Assembly (NCBI GenBank): GCA_943369665.1
Contig: CALRNX020000011.1
Coordinates: forward strand, 62,001-126,000
Length of the DNA stretch: 64,000 nucleotides
Direction of reading: 5' to 3'
From: UKL13-3 sp943369665
Lineage (GTDB): Bacteria > Bacteroidota > Bacteroidia > UKL13-3
Part shown: piece by piece, positions 16,643 through 26,204 of the stretch
Layout of the letters: each line of letters begins with the position of its first letter
Position numbering within the stretch: the stretch's first letter is position 1
Notes under the pieces: model-generated
What the model saw: only the letters and a program-made list of their open reading frames with translations
Databases searched by the model: none
What the model was told of the DNA's origin: nothing
Program-made: the position numbers and the translations under genes

Positions 16643-17977
16643 TCAAAAGCTGAGATCCATCCCATCAAAAGTTCCACTGCTCATCAATAATAAATTTTCG
16701 TTGCCCGAATAATGTGACTGTAAAAATTTCCGCAATTCATTTTGATCAGTAAACACAGCCACATTTCCACCAAATCCTTTTGCCACTTCTGCTTCGTCAA
16801 GCATGGGCATTTTTTTCATTTCCAAGGCATGCTTGCTGAAAAGCACTGCGCTTATATCTGCTTCGGCCATGCATTGATTGTAATGAGGTAAAAAATCTTT
16901 GTTTAAACTGCTGTAAGTATGCAATTCATAAGCTGCAATCAGTTTACGTTCGGGATGCAGGTTTTTTACAGCATTTACTGTTGCTTTTAATTTACTGGGT
17001 GCATGGGCAAAATCTCTGTATATAACAGAAGTGCTTGTTTCTTTTATTGTTTCAAGTCGTTTGGCAGTACCTTTAAATAATTGAATGGCATCATAGAATT
17101 GTTGCTCTGAAAGGCCCGCTTCAATACAAGCGTATTTAGCTGCCATCATGTTTTGGAGATTGTGGTTCCCAAAAACTTTAAGCGGAATCTCAATCCCATT
17201 TACAATTACATATGTAACACCATTGATCACCTTGTTCTGAGGAATATGGTAAGGAATTAACCTTGCATCACAAGGCGTACTTTCGCTCACTCGTTTTACT
17301 TCCGGATCATCGGCACAATAAATTAATGCACCTTTTGCCGGTAAACCTCTAATGAAAATTTCAAACTGTTCAACGTAATTTTCGTATGTTGGAAATACAT
17401 TTATATGGTCCCAGGCAATTCCTGTAATGATCCCAATTTCAGTATGGTAAAAATGAAACTTCGGACGAGGATCCAGCGCAGAGTTTAAATATTCATCCCC
17501 TTCGAATACAGCAATTTTACTGGTAGGGCTAATGCCCACCATGGTATCAAACCCATCAATTAAACTACCTACCAAATAGTCAAAATCAATATTGTAGTAT
17601 TTGAGTACATACAATATCATGGCTGTTGTGCTGGTTTTGCCATGGCTTCCACCAATGACAATACGTTTTTTGTCTTTGGTTTGTTCGTACATGTATTCCG
17701 GGAACGAGTATATTTTGAGACCTAATTCCTGTGCCCTAATCAATTCCGGATTGTCTTTACGTGCATGCATTCCCAATACAATGGCATCTAAGTCAGGAGT
17801 AATATTATTTGTGTTCCAGCCAATGACAGTTGGCAAAATACCCGCTTTTGCCAACCGTGATTTTGCAGGCTCATATATTTCATCATCAGATCCGGTAACG
17901 ATAAACCCTTTTTTGTGCAATGCCAATGCAAGGTTGTGCATCACAGCACCACCAATTGATATAAAATGAACCCGCAT
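16643..17977 (-). CDS. mpl: UDP-N-acetylmuramate:L-alanyl-gamma-D-glutamyl-meso-diaminopimelate ligase (Mpl-like)
   Basis: Mpl reattaches recycled murein tripeptide to UDP-MurNAc. The protein has 444 residues in the usual three Mur-ligase domains. These are an N-terminal UDP-binding domain (HFISIGGAVMHNLALAL), a central ATPase domain with GGSHGKTSTTAMI (P-loop) and EGDEYLNSALDPRPKF, and a C-terminal domain with RDFAHAPSKLKATV and AYELHTYSSLN. The Mpl-specific pattern in EGDEY and the D-P-R-P-K-F segment separates it from MurC. It is 46 bases upstream of miaA on the same strand. Confidence 0.9.
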   Translation of the reverse strand: MRVHFISIGGAVMHNLALALHKKGFIVTGSDDEIYEPAKSRLAKAGILPTVIGWNTNNITPDLDAIVLGMHARKDNPELIRAQELGLKIYSFPEYMYEQTKDKKRIVIGGSHGKTSTTAMILYVLKYYNIDFDYLVGSLIDGFDTMVGISPTSKIAVFEGDEYLNSALDPRPKFHFYHTEIGIITGIAWDHINVFPTYENYVEQFEIFIRGLPAKGALIYCADDPEVKRVSESTPCDARLIPYHIPQNKVINGVTYVIVNGIEIPLKVFGNHNLQNMMAAKYACIEAGLSEQQFYDAIQLFKGTAKRLETIKETSTSVIYRDFAHAPSKLKATVNAVKNLHPERKLIAAYELHTYSSLNKDFLPHYNQCMAEADISAVLFSKHALEMKKMPMLDEAEVAKGFGGNVAVFTDQNELRKFLQSHYSGNENLLLMSSGTFDGMDLSF

Positions 17978-18094
17978 ACGAATGAGATATTTTAAGGTGC
18001 AATGTAATTATGGTTCGGTTTTGGTAAGGGATATTTTATAAACAATTAAACAATGAAATGCGCTAAAATTAAATATCCTGTAGTAATATTGAAC

Positions 18095-18634
18095 ATGTTG
18101 TTTATCCGTAGATCACTTTTAATTTTAATGGGTATGCTGTTGTTAACAGTTGTTTCCTGCCAGCAAGAGGAAGATAAGCCTGAAGATCAACTTCCGGTGC
18201 CTGCAGCCTACACATATACAGCAGCATTTAATGGAGCATCATGGAGCGGGACACAAAACCTGAGCTTATTGGTTAAAAAAAGTGCAGCCTCTCCTAGCAA
18301 AGAAATGCGCATTAGCGCAAGTTCTACCGATGGAAAATTGCTCACGCTCACTTTATCAGATGAATCAACAGGTGTTGCGGGGGATGGTATTGCGGTAAAA
18401 ACATATCAATTAATTCGCGGTGGGATATCAGACGCAGACTTTGTTTCGGTGAATACAACAACAAATGCAACTTATACAGGAGCGTATGGAAAAGTTACCA
18501 TAACCCAAAGTGATGCTGCCAATAAAAAACTGACGGGTACATTTGAGTGCACGCTTTACCGTAAACAGGGTGATACATTAAGAATTACCAAAGGTGTACT
18601 TAAAGATCTCCCTTACGATATAACAGAAGAATAA
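18095..18634 (+). CDS. Lipoprotein of unknown function (DUF6252-like)
   Basis: The mature protein is about 160 residues after a lipobox LLTVVSC. It is beta-rich (AAFNGASWSGTQNLSLLV, TLTLSDESTGVAGDG) and resembles the small Bacteroidota lipoproteins grouped as DUF6252, whose function is unknown. The open frame begins at an ATG at 18053, but the ATG at 18095 gives a compact lipoprotein signal (MLFIRRSLLILMGMLLLTVV) and is preferred. The next gene begins one base after its stop, so the two are almost certainly co-transcribed. Confidence 0.65.
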   Translation: MLFIRRSLLILMGMLLLTVVSCQQEEDKPEDQLPVPAAYTYTAAFNGASWSGTQNLSLLVKKSAASPSKEMRISASSTDGKLLTLTLSDESTGVAGDGIAVKTYQLIRGGISDADFVSVNTTTNATYTGAYGKVTITQSDAANKKLTGTFECTLYRKQGDTLRITKGVLKDLPYDITEE

Positions 18635-19321
18635 ATGAGAACAGCATTGATCGTTGGTGCTACAGGGCTTATTGGTAAAGCCTGTTTATACCATTTATTA
18701 GACAATCCGGCATATACAAAGGTAATTGCAGTAGTGCGCAAACCTTTGGCTGTTAAAAACCATAAACTGGAACAACTTGTGGTGGATTTTGACAAATTAA
18801 AAGAATACCAACAAGCCCTGATTGCTGATGATGTATACTGTTGTTTGGGTACAACCATTAAGGTAGCCGGTTCGCAGGAACAATTCCGCAAGGTCGATTT
18901 TGATTATCCATACCAGGTAGCAGGGTTGGCACTCAAAAATGGCGCTGAACAATTTCTATTGGTGAGCGCGATGGGTGCAGATGCTGCGTCTTCCATTTTT
19001 TACAACAGGGTAAAAGGAGAGTTGGAAAAAGCAATATCAGCGCTAGGTTATCCATACTTTAAAGTTTTCCGACCATCATTATTATTAGGTCACCGCACCG
19101 AATTCAGGGCCGGAGAACAAATAGCCAAGGTGTTTATGAAAGGATTACAATTTTTATTTGTAGGTCCGCTCAAAAAATACAAAGCAATTGAGGGGGCTAC
19201 TGTGGCACAAGCAATGGTAGCTGCGGCATTGTTAAACAAAAGGGGTGAGGTTATTTATCAGAATGATCAATTATTTGAATTGGCAGGAAGCCCTCACCGA
19301 AAACCCGTTTTGCCGATATAA
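18635..19321 (+). CDS. NAD(P)-binding Rossmann-fold protein (HTATIP2/atypical SDR-like)
   Basis: This 228-residue protein starts with ALIVGATGLIGKACLYHLL, the GxxGxxG nucleotide-binding motif. Then come VVRKPL, a DDVYCCLGTTIKVAGSQEQF segment and FRKVDFDYP, which are hallmarks of the HTATIP2/YbjT-like atypical short-chain dehydrogenases. LLVSAMGADAASSIFYNRVKGELE contains the active-site Ser and a Tyr-x3-Lys. The substrate is unknown. It starts directly after the upstream lipoprotein stop. A second, distant relative lies at 62509-63165. Confidence 0.83.
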   Translation: MRTALIVGATGLIGKACLYHLLDNPAYTKVIAVVRKPLAVKNHKLEQLVVDFDKLKEYQQALIADDVYCCLGTTIKVAGSQEQFRKVDFDYPYQVAGLALKNGAEQFLLVSAMGADAASSIFYNRVKGELEKAISALGYPYFKVFRPSLLLGHRTEFRAGEQIAKVFMKGLQFLFVGPLKKYKAIEGATVAQAMVAAALLNKRGEVIYQNDQLFELAGSPHRKPVLPI

Positions 19322-19336
19322 TAAACTGTTAAATAT

Positions 19337-19380
19337 AAAAAAAACAGGTTAAATGATATTGCATTCAACCTGACTTTTTT
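19337..19380 (-). terminator. Terminator between convergent genes, best paired for fabI
   Basis: The arms 19345-19355 (CAGGTTAAATG) and 19362-19372 (CATTCAACCTG) flank a 6-base loop, with A-runs on the left and T-runs on the right. One pair is A-C on the plus strand but G.U on the minus strand, so it pairs fully in the fabI transcript. It can work in both directions. Confidence 0.8.
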
Positions 19381-19395
19381 GTTGCTAATCGTACG

Positions 19396-20211
19396 CTATT
19401 CTTGTCCGATTTTAAATACGTCTTCACTAAATCCGGTGAAACTAAATCCTCCGTCATGGAAAAGATTTTGCATGGTTACTTTTTTAGTATAGTCGCTAAA
19501 CATACTAATTACGTAGTCTGCACACTCTTCAGAGTTGGCATTACCCAAGGGGGAGAGAGCATGAGCGTAATCGAAAAATGTTCCGAAACCTTTAACGCCA
19601 CTTCCGGCAGTTGTCATGGTTGGACTTTGAGAGATTGTATTTACACGTACTTTATTTCGTTTGCCAAAATGGTAACCAAAACTGCGTGTAATACTTTCCA
19701 GCAATGATTTGGCATCCGCCATTTCGCTGTAGTCAGGAAATACACGTTGTGCGGCAATGTATGTAAGTGCCAGGATCGAACCTTCATCTTTCATCGCATC
19801 GCTATTGTATAAATTTTTCATCAGGCGGTGAAATGAAATGGCCGAAATATCCAACGTTTCGTGCATGAACTTATAATCCAGTTCAGTATACGTTTTTCCT
19901 TTGCGGATATTCATGCTCATTCCCACCGAATGCAGCACAAAATCCAATTTACCACCCAAAATTTCCATTGATTTGGTTACCAGGTTAAGCATGTCTTCAT
20001 CTTTGCTTACATCGCAAGGAATGATCTGAGCATTGCCACATGCCGCAGCAAGATTGTTGATTTCGCCCATGCGCATGGCTATGGGGGCATTGGTTAACAC
20101 AAATTCGGCACCTTCGGCATGTGCTTTCAATGCCACTTGCCAGGCAATCGATTTGTCGTTTAATGCGCCAAAGATGATTCCTTTTTTACCTTTTAAGATT
20201 CCATGTGCCAT
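19396..20211 (-). CDS. fabI: Enoyl-[acyl-carrier-protein] reductase (NADH)
   Basis: FabI performs the last reduction in each round of type II fatty acid synthesis. The protein has 271 residues. The nucleotide site reads KGIIFGALNDKSIAWQVA, as in FabI rather than other SDRs. The catalytic Tyr-x6-Lys is in YSEMADAKSLLESITR, with VRVNTISQSP after it. The C-terminal region (VISMFSDYTKKVTMQNLFHDGG) is typical. The ATG is at 20209-20211. It is divergent from the M1 peptidase. Confidence 0.95.
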   Translation of the reverse strand: MAHGILKGKKGIIFGALNDKSIAWQVALKAHAEGAEFVLTNAPIAMRMGEINNLAAACGNAQIIPCDVSKDEDMLNLVTKSMEILGGKLDFVLHSVGMSMNIRKGKTYTELDYKFMHETLDISAISFHRLMKNLYNSDAMKDEGSILALTYIAAQRVFPDYSEMADAKSLLESITRSFGYHFGKRNKVRVNTISQSPTMTTAGSGVKGFGTFFDYAHALSPLGNANSEECADYVISMFSDYTKKVTMQNLFHDGGFSFTGFSEDVFKIGQE

Positions 20212-20306
20212 ATGTTTATTCTTTTTTTTATTCAGTTTAAAGTTTCTTGTTTTGCGTGCAAGTTTAGGATTTTTCCTTTTACATTTGGCAAAATCTTACC
20301 GAGGGC

Positions 20307-21983
20307 ATGGGGCTATTTATAAAAACATATTTTAATCGACCGAACTACCTGGTTTGTTTTGCATTTATATGCTTTTTTACCACCATTAATGCTCAGCAAC
20401 CATTTACCAGATATGATTATCTGCATGGTAAACTTACGCCATTGCGCACATGTTTTGATGTGAAACATTACGATATAACCCTTAAGGTAGAACCTACGCA
20501 ACAGCATATTTCGGGTAACAATGCCATCAGTTTTCTGGTAGTGAAAGATTTCCAGCAACTGCAGCTTGATCTGTTTTCGGTGATGCAGATTGACAGTATT
20601 TGCTTTTATGGAAAAAAAACATCCTTTACACGTGATAGCAACGCAGTGTTTGTTGATTTGGGAATCAAGGTCAAAAAAGGGTCATCCGGAAAGCTGGTCG
20701 TATATTTTTCGGGGAAACCACCTATGGCTAAAAAGGCACCCTGGGATGGCGGTTTTGTATGGTCGAAAGATGCGGCAAATACCGATTGGATAGGGCTTGC
20801 CTGTGAAGGATTGGGGGCAAGTTGTTGGTTACCTTGTAAAGATCACTGGAGTGATGAAGCGGATAGCATGGACATGCATTTACAGGTTCCGTCTTCTTTG
20901 GTTGGGGTTTCCAATGGCCGGTTAATGGGGAAGGTAGAACTGGAAAATGGTTTTACCCAATACAATTGGAAAGTTCGCAATCCGATCAATAACTATAATA
21001 TCTCAGTCAATATTGGAGCCTACACGCATCTGCATGACACTTATATTCAAAAAGATTCCCAGGAATTGACACTCGATTATTATGTATTGAGTGATAACGC
21101 TGCAAAAGCAAAAGAACATTTTAAACAAGTACCAAAAATGTTGGAGGCATTTGAGCATTATTTTGGCGCTTACCCGTTTGGAGAGGATGGTTATAAACTG
21201 GTTGAAACACCTTATTGGGGAATGGAGCACCAAAGTTGTGTGGCTTATGGGAACGACTATAAAAATAATCGCTATGATTTCGATTTTATCATTGTGCATG
21301 AGAGCGGGCACGAGTGGTTTGGCAACAGTCTCACTGCCAACGATCCTGCCGAAATGTGGATACACGAATCGTTTACCACCTATAGTGAAGCCTTGTATGT
21401 AGAATATTTTATGGGGTATGCCAAGGCTCAGCAATATTTGAAAGAGCAAGCAAAAAATATTGAAAACAAAGCACCATTGATCGGTCCTTATGATGTGCAT
21501 TATCATGGCAGAGACGACAACGATATTTATTATAAAGGAAGCTGGATGCTGCATACTTTACGCAGTGCCATAGATAACGATACGTTGTGGTTCAACATGA
21601 TCAGGGAGTTGAGTACCACCTTCAAAAAACAAAATGTGTCGACCGCACAAATAATAGCCTTTTTCAATGCCAGGTCGGGAATGAAACTGGATCATTTTTT
21701 TAAACAGTATTTATATACAGCTTCGTTACCCGTGTTTGAATATAAAATAGAAGATAGGGGCGAAAGGAATCTGGTGATGAGCTATCATTGGGTAAATATG
21801 GTGAAGGGCTTTGATTTGCCTGTAAAATTAACCGCAACAAAAGGAACGTACGAAACTGTAACACCCCAAAAGTCATGGCAATTAATTGACCTGAATTATT
21901 TTGATGAAAACGATTTTAAAATCGAACCCAATAAATACCTGATTGAGATACGCAAAATAGCACCGGCCGGAAAGAAGAAATAA
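20307..21983 (+). CDS. Secreted M1-family zinc aminopeptidase
   Basis: This 558-residue exported protein has a signal peptide ending near TTINAQ. The M1 zinc site is complete: H331-E-S-G-H335 followed by E354 in WIHESF, with the usual 18 residues between. The substrate-recognition region lies upstream in YWGMEHQSCVAYGND, the GAMEN-like motif here reading GMEHQ. An N-terminal saddle-like beta domain (about residues 45-230) precedes the catalytic domain. There is no T9SS tail, so it is probably periplasmic. It likely trims peptides for nutrition. pyrC starts 29 bases after its stop. Confidence 0.9.
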   Translation: MGLFIKTYFNRPNYLVCFAFICFFTTINAQQPFTRYDYLHGKLTPLRTCFDVKHYDITLKVEPTQQHISGNNAISFLVVKDFQQLQLDLFSVMQIDSICFYGKKTSFTRDSNAVFVDLGIKVKKGSSGKLVVYFSGKPPMAKKAPWDGGFVWSKDAANTDWIGLACEGLGASCWLPCKDHWSDEADSMDMHLQVPSSLVGVSNGRLMGKVELENGFTQYNWKVRNPINNYNISVNIGAYTHLHDTYIQKDSQELTLDYYVLSDNAAKAKEHFKQVPKMLEAFEHYFGAYPFGEDGYKLVETPYWGMEHQSCVAYGNDYKNNRYDFDFIIVHESGHEWFGNSLTANDPAEMWIHESFTTYSEALYVEYFMGYAKAQQYLKEQAKNIENKAPLIGPYDVHYHGRDDNDIYYKGSWMLHTLRSAIDNDTLWFNMIRELSTTFKKQNVSTAQIIAFFNARSGMKLDHFFKQYLYTASLPVFEYKIEDRGERNLVMSYHWVNMVKGFDLPVKLTATKGTYETVTPQKSWQLIDLNYFDENDFKIEPNKYLIEIRKIAPAGKKK

Positions 21984-22012
21984 CACTTACAACGAAACGT
22001 TAATTAAAAAAT

Positions 22013-23350
22013 ATGTCGACACTACTGATACGAAATGCGAAACTGGTAAACGAAGGAAAAATATTCCATGCAGATGTGCTTGTTAAAAATGGCATGATCG
22101 AGAAGATTGATACCAATGGAATTGCCATGCCAGCAGATCGGGTAATTGATGCAACAGGATTGCATTTATTACCGGGGGCAATTGACGATCAGGTTCATTT
22201 CAGGGAACCTGGATTAACCCATAAAGGCAATATTTACACGGAAGCGAAAGCGGCAGTGGCGGGTGGAATTACCAGCTATATGGAAATGCCTAATACCAAT
22301 CCTACGGCAACTACACTCGAATTGCTGGAAGAAAAATACTTACGGGCATCGCAATGTTCTTTAGCCAATTATTCATTTTTTTTAGGTGCAACAAAAGACA
22401 ACCTGGATGAGCTGTTAAAGGCAGATGAACGTACTATTTGCGGGGTGAAAATTTTTATGGGTTCATCCACCGGTAATATGGTGGTGGATGATGCTGTTGC
22501 CCTGGAAAATATCTTTCGAGAAGTCAAAACATTGATCGCTACTCATTGTGAAGATGATCCGATGATCAAAGTGAACACGGCAAAGTTTACGGAAGAGTTT
22601 GGTGAAAACATGGATGCAACCCGGCATCATTTGATCCGCAGCCGTGAGGCTTGTTACAAGTCATCCTCGTATGCAGTTGGTTTGGCGAAGAAACATAATA
22701 CGCGATTGCATATTTTGCATATCAGTACAGCCGAAGAACTGGATCTGTTTAGAAATGATATTCCGCTTTCGCAAAAAAGAATAACGGCCGAAGCTTGTAT
22801 ACACCATTTGTGGTTTAGCAACGAGGATTACGCCACCAAAGGGAATTATATTAAATGGAATCCTGCGGTAAAACTGTCGAGTGACAGAGATGCGATTTTG
22901 AAAGCGGTACTCGATGGAAGAATTGACGTGATCGCCACCGATCATGCCCCTCATACCATTGAAGAAAAGGAACAAACGTATTTAAAGGCACCTTCGGGCG
23001 GCCCATTGGTTCAACATGCACTGAATGCAATGTTGGAAATGCACAAACAAGGCAAGATAAGTTTGGAAATGATCGTTCAAAAAATGTGTCACAATGTTGC
23101 CGAGTTGTTTGAAATAGACAGGCGTGGATTTATTCGTGAAGGGTTTTATGCCGATCTGGTGCTGGTGGATCTGAACCAAACATATACTGTAAGCAAAGAC
23201 AATATTTTGTACAAATGCAACTGGAGTCCGTTTGAGGGAGTTACGTTTCATTCAAAAATTAAGCAGACCATTGTTAATGGGAAAGTGGTATTTGATAATG
23301 GACAATTTGATGAAAGTTCATTTGGAAGGCGCCTGATCTTTAACAGGTAA
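22013..23350 (+). CDS. pyrC: Dihydroorotase
   Basis: The enzyme cyclises carbamoyl-aspartate to dihydroorotate in pyrimidine synthesis. The 445-residue length and motifs fit the class I (long) type. They include GAIDDQVHFREPGLTHKG at the first metal site, KIFMGSSTGN, THCEDD, HILHISTAEELD and the conserved ATDHAPHT. The first metal-site motif has Gln where many dihydroorotases have His (DQVH for DxHVH), which I recognise as normal in this phylum. Downstream residues (PSGGPLVQHALNAML) are conserved. Confidence 0.94.
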   Translation: MSTLLIRNAKLVNEGKIFHADVLVKNGMIEKIDTNGIAMPADRVIDATGLHLLPGAIDDQVHFREPGLTHKGNIYTEAKAAVAGGITSYMEMPNTNPTATTLELLEEKYLRASQCSLANYSFFLGATKDNLDELLKADERTICGVKIFMGSSTGNMVVDDAVALENIFREVKTLIATHCEDDPMIKVNTAKFTEEFGENMDATRHHLIRSREACYKSSSYAVGLAKKHNTRLHILHISTAEELDLFRNDIPLSQKRITAEACIHHLWFSNEDYATKGNYIKWNPAVKLSSDRDAILKAVLDGRIDVIATDHAPHTIEEKEQTYLKAPSGGPLVQHALNAMLEMHKQGKISLEMIVQKMCHNVAELFEIDRRGFIREGFYADLVLVDLNQTYTVSKDNILYKCNWSPFEGVTFHSKIKQTIVNGKVVFDNGQFDESSFGRRLIFNR

Positions 23351-23390
23351 TATCCTACATAATCTTTACAAGGGTTTTGTTTGCCCGATC

Positions 23391-23413
23391 AATTTGAGTA
23401 TTAACCTCAAATT
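23391..23413. repeat. Inverted repeat downstream of pyrC
   Basis: AATTTGAG (23391-23398) and CTCAAATT (23406-23413) form an 8-base stem with a 7-base loop, 40 bases after the pyrC stop. No T-run follows, so terminator function is doubtful. Confidence 0.3.
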
Positions 23414-23531
23414 CCATCAATTCACCCATATTGGGTTTTGAGAATTGCCCTGTTCGGTTAACTTTGAGTTTTAATTAAGAAGTAAAATTGGCCAAAAAGG
23501 TTATTGATTACTTTAACAATAATAACTATTT

Positions 23532-26138
23532 ATGAAAAGAAACCTGTCCTTTATTTTGTTGATGTCCATTGCTATCTCAGGATTTGCGCAGTATGCACCA
23601 ACTACAGTTGTGAGTCAATTCAAACAATATCAAAACCAATTTGGGTTAACCAATGCTGATATTGAGGGAATGATCATAACCGACCAGTATACCGATGATC
23701 ATTCTGGTATTACACATATTTATATGAGGCAGGTGGTGAATGGAATAGAGGTGTTTAACGGAAATGCATCCATGCATTTGGATAAAAGTGGGAATATCAT
23801 CAGTTGTTATTCCGATTTTGTGAAAGATGCAAAACAGTTGGTAACGAGTACCAAACCATCGGTAGGAGTTACAACTGCACTTCAATCGGCAGCTCAGCAT
23901 GTTGAAATGAATATTAAACCTGCTCTATCTAAAACGGATGGACAGTTGGTGAACAACAAAAATATACTGGTGGATAAAACGGTTTCGGAGGAACCTATTC
24001 AAACCGGGCTTTATTACTATTATACGAATCAACAATTGGTGCTTTCTTATAATGTAGAGTTGTTTAATAACGAAACCAGTGATTGGTGGAATGTGCGTGT
24101 AAATGCAGATAACGGAGTGGTGATCGATAAGAACAACTGGACAAGTCATTGTTCTTTTGAGCCCAATATGTACAGCAATGAAACTGAATTAAGTACACAG
24201 CAGTTTGTGGTTGCCAATAAAGCAACAGCTGCCGGTTATGCTAAAAAAAGTGATTTAGCAGGCAAATATTTAGTAGTGCCATTCCCGGGCGAAAGTCCGA
24301 ATCATGCTCCAAGACAATATGTGTTGGGAGATGCAGCCAACTTAAACGCTTCACCATTTGGGTGGCACGATACCAATGGCGTTGCAGGTCCAGAAATGAC
24401 TACAACACGCGGCAATAATGTGTTTGCCGATGAGGATACACTTTCCAGCAATGGAAATGGTTTCAGCCCGAATGGTGGTGATAGTTTGGTATTTGATTTT
24501 CCAATGGACACGGCCTGGCTCGATTATGACTATTTCTTACCTGCAGCCATTACCAACTTGTTTTATGCCAATAATTTTGTGCATGATGTGTTGTATCAGT
24601 ATGGGTTTAATGAGAAATCGGGAAATTTCCAGTTCAATAATTATGGTAAAGGCGGAGCGGGAAGGGACCAGGTTCAGGCCGAAGCACAGGATGGAAGTGG
24701 AACCGGAAATGCCAATTTCAGTACTCCGGCCGATGGTAGCAGCGGCCGCATGCAAATGTATTTATGGCCCGTAGGTTCGGTAGCAACACCTCCAGTGGTT
24801 ATTTCGGCTCCGTCAACAGCAGCAGGTAACTATCCTGCAACACTTTCGGCATTTGGGTCGAAAAGATTTGCGGATATTACAGCCGATGTTGTTTTGGTTG
24901 ATGATGGAAGCAGTGCAGATTCTTTGGGTTGCGGAACGTTGGTTAACTCAGTTGATCTGACCGGAAAAATTGCATTGATATACAGGGGAACATGCAGTGT
25001 TACAAGTAAGGTACTCAATGCGCAAAATGCAGGTGCCATTGCTGTAATTATGATACACAATACGGGAAGTACACCCACTCAGATGACCGGTTCAAATTCA
25101 AATATCGTCATTCCTTCGGTTATTATCAGCCAGGCATATGGAGCTTTGATAAAGAAGGCTCTCGACATTGACAGTACAGTAACAGCTACCATTAAAGGAA
25201 TGCCATTGCAAAAATCATATGACAGCGATTTCGATAATGGTGTCATTGCACATGAGTTCGGGCATGGTGTTTCGACCCGCTTAACTGGTGGTCCGAGCAA
25301 TTCAAATTGTTTAAACAATGGCGAACAGGCAGGTGAGGGCTGGAGTGACTTTTTTGCCTTGGCATTTACGGCCAAAGAAGGAGATAAAGGTACAGATGCA
25401 AAAGGAATAGGAACTTTTGTATACAATCAGGCAACAAATGGTGCAGGTATTCGTGATTATAAATATACTACCAATATGACCACCAACCCGATGACGTATA
25501 ATTATATCAAAAACGACAGAGGTGTACATTATGTAGGAACCGTTTGGTGCAGTATGTTGTGGGATATGTATTGGAATTTAGTGGCTAAATATGGTTTCGA
25601 TCCGGATGTATATAACGGAACAGGAGGAAACAATATGGCTATTCAATTGGTGATTGACGGCTTGAAATTGCAGCCATGCAGTCCCGGATTTGTAGATGCC
25701 CGCAATGCCATTATCAAAGCGGATAGTATTTTAAACGGAGGAGCCAACCGTGCATTATTGTGGAATACATTTGCCAGAAGAGGTTTAGGATATACAGCAA
25801 GCCAAGGTTCAAACACATCCGTTACAGATGGTACGGCAAAATTTGACCTGCCACCTGATGTAACAGGTGTTTCGGATGCAGAAAATTTAGGAGCATACAT
25901 TACCATGATGCCAAACCCTGCAAGTGATAAAGCCGTTATTGTAATGCCTGATCAGTTAAGGTCAGCACAGGTATTGATCACCGATATTACAGGCAAAACA
26001 GTTTTGAATGAAGAGTTGAAAACAAATAGCAATCAACACCTTGAACTTAATTTGACAACAGTTGAAAATGGATTATACTTTGTAAAAGTAACCAACGGGG
26101 GTACCGTTTTTCAATCAAAACTGTTGATTCATAAATAA
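23532..26138 (+). CDS. T9SS-exported fungalysin-type metalloprotease (M36) with PA domain
   Basis: This 868-residue extracellular protease has a signal peptide ending near AISGFAQ. An FTP-like propeptide (about residues 20-200) comes first. A protease-associated domain is inserted at about 450-560, around YRGTCSVTSKVLNAQNAGA. The zinc motif is H574-E-F-G-H578, followed by EQAGEGWSDFFA with the third ligand. The last 75 residues form a type A T9SS sorting domain, recognised by MMPNPASDKAVI, ITDITGKTV and GLYFVKV...LLIHK. It is likely a secreted or surface-bound degradative enzyme. A strong hairpin follows the gene. Confidence 0.93.
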   Translation: MKRNLSFILLMSIAISGFAQYAPTTVVSQFKQYQNQFGLTNADIEGMIITDQYTDDHSGITHIYMRQVVNGIEVFNGNASMHLDKSGNIISCYSDFVKDAKQLVTSTKPSVGVTTALQSAAQHVEMNIKPALSKTDGQLVNNKNILVDKTVSEEPIQTGLYYYYTNQQLVLSYNVELFNNETSDWWNVRVNADNGVVIDKNNWTSHCSFEPNMYSNETELSTQQFVVANKATAAGYAKKSDLAGKYLVVPFPGESPNHAPRQYVLGDAANLNASPFGWHDTNGVAGPEMTTTRGNNVFADEDTLSSNGNGFSPNGGDSLVFDFPMDTAWLDYDYFLPAAITNLFYANNFVHDVLYQYGFNEKSGNFQFNNYGKGGAGRDQVQAEAQDGSGTGNANFSTPADGSSGRMQMYLWPVGSVATPPVVISAPSTAAGNYPATLSAFGSKRFADITADVVLVDDGSSADSLGCGTLVNSVDLTGKIALIYRGTCSVTSKVLNAQNAGAIAVIMIHNTGSTPTQMTGSNSNIVIPSVIISQAYGALIKKALDIDSTVTATIKGMPLQKSYDSDFDNGVIAHEFGHGVSTRLTGGPSNSNCLNNGEQAGEGWSDFFALAFTAKEGDKGTDAKGIGTFVYNQATNGAGIRDYKYTTNMTTNPMTYNYIKNDRGVHYVGTVWCSMLWDMYWNLVAKYGFDPDVYNGTGGNNMAIQLVIDGLKLQPCSPGFVDARNAIIKADSILNGGANRALLWNTFARRGLGYTASQGSNTSVTDGTAKFDLPPDVTGVSDAENLGAYITMMPNPASDKAVIVMPDQLRSAQVLITDITGKTVLNEELKTNSNQHLELNLTTVENGLYFVKVTNGGTVFQSKLLIHK

Positions 26139-26159
26139 GAAAGGAATTTGAATAGGTCA

Positions 26160-26199
26160 TAAAAAAAGCGTCCCGCAGTATTGCGGGACGCTTTTTTTA
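26160..26199. terminator. Bidirectional terminator between M36 protease and prfC
   Basis: A perfect 10-base GC-rich stem, 26168-26177 (GCGTCCCGCA) and 26182-26191 (TGCGGGACGC), encloses a GTAT loop. Seven A on the left and seven T on the right let it work for both convergent genes. Confidence 0.93.
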
Positions 26200-26204
26200 T
26201 GTGA

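Noticed and set aside
21003..21554. 183-residue minus-strand ORF inside the M1 peptidase
   Set aside because: Shadow of the coding strand; the zinc-site motifs are all in the plus frame.
22190..22215. Gln in place of the first His in the dihydroorotase metal motif
   Set aside because: Looked like a damaged active site, but DQVHFREPG is the usual form in this phylum.
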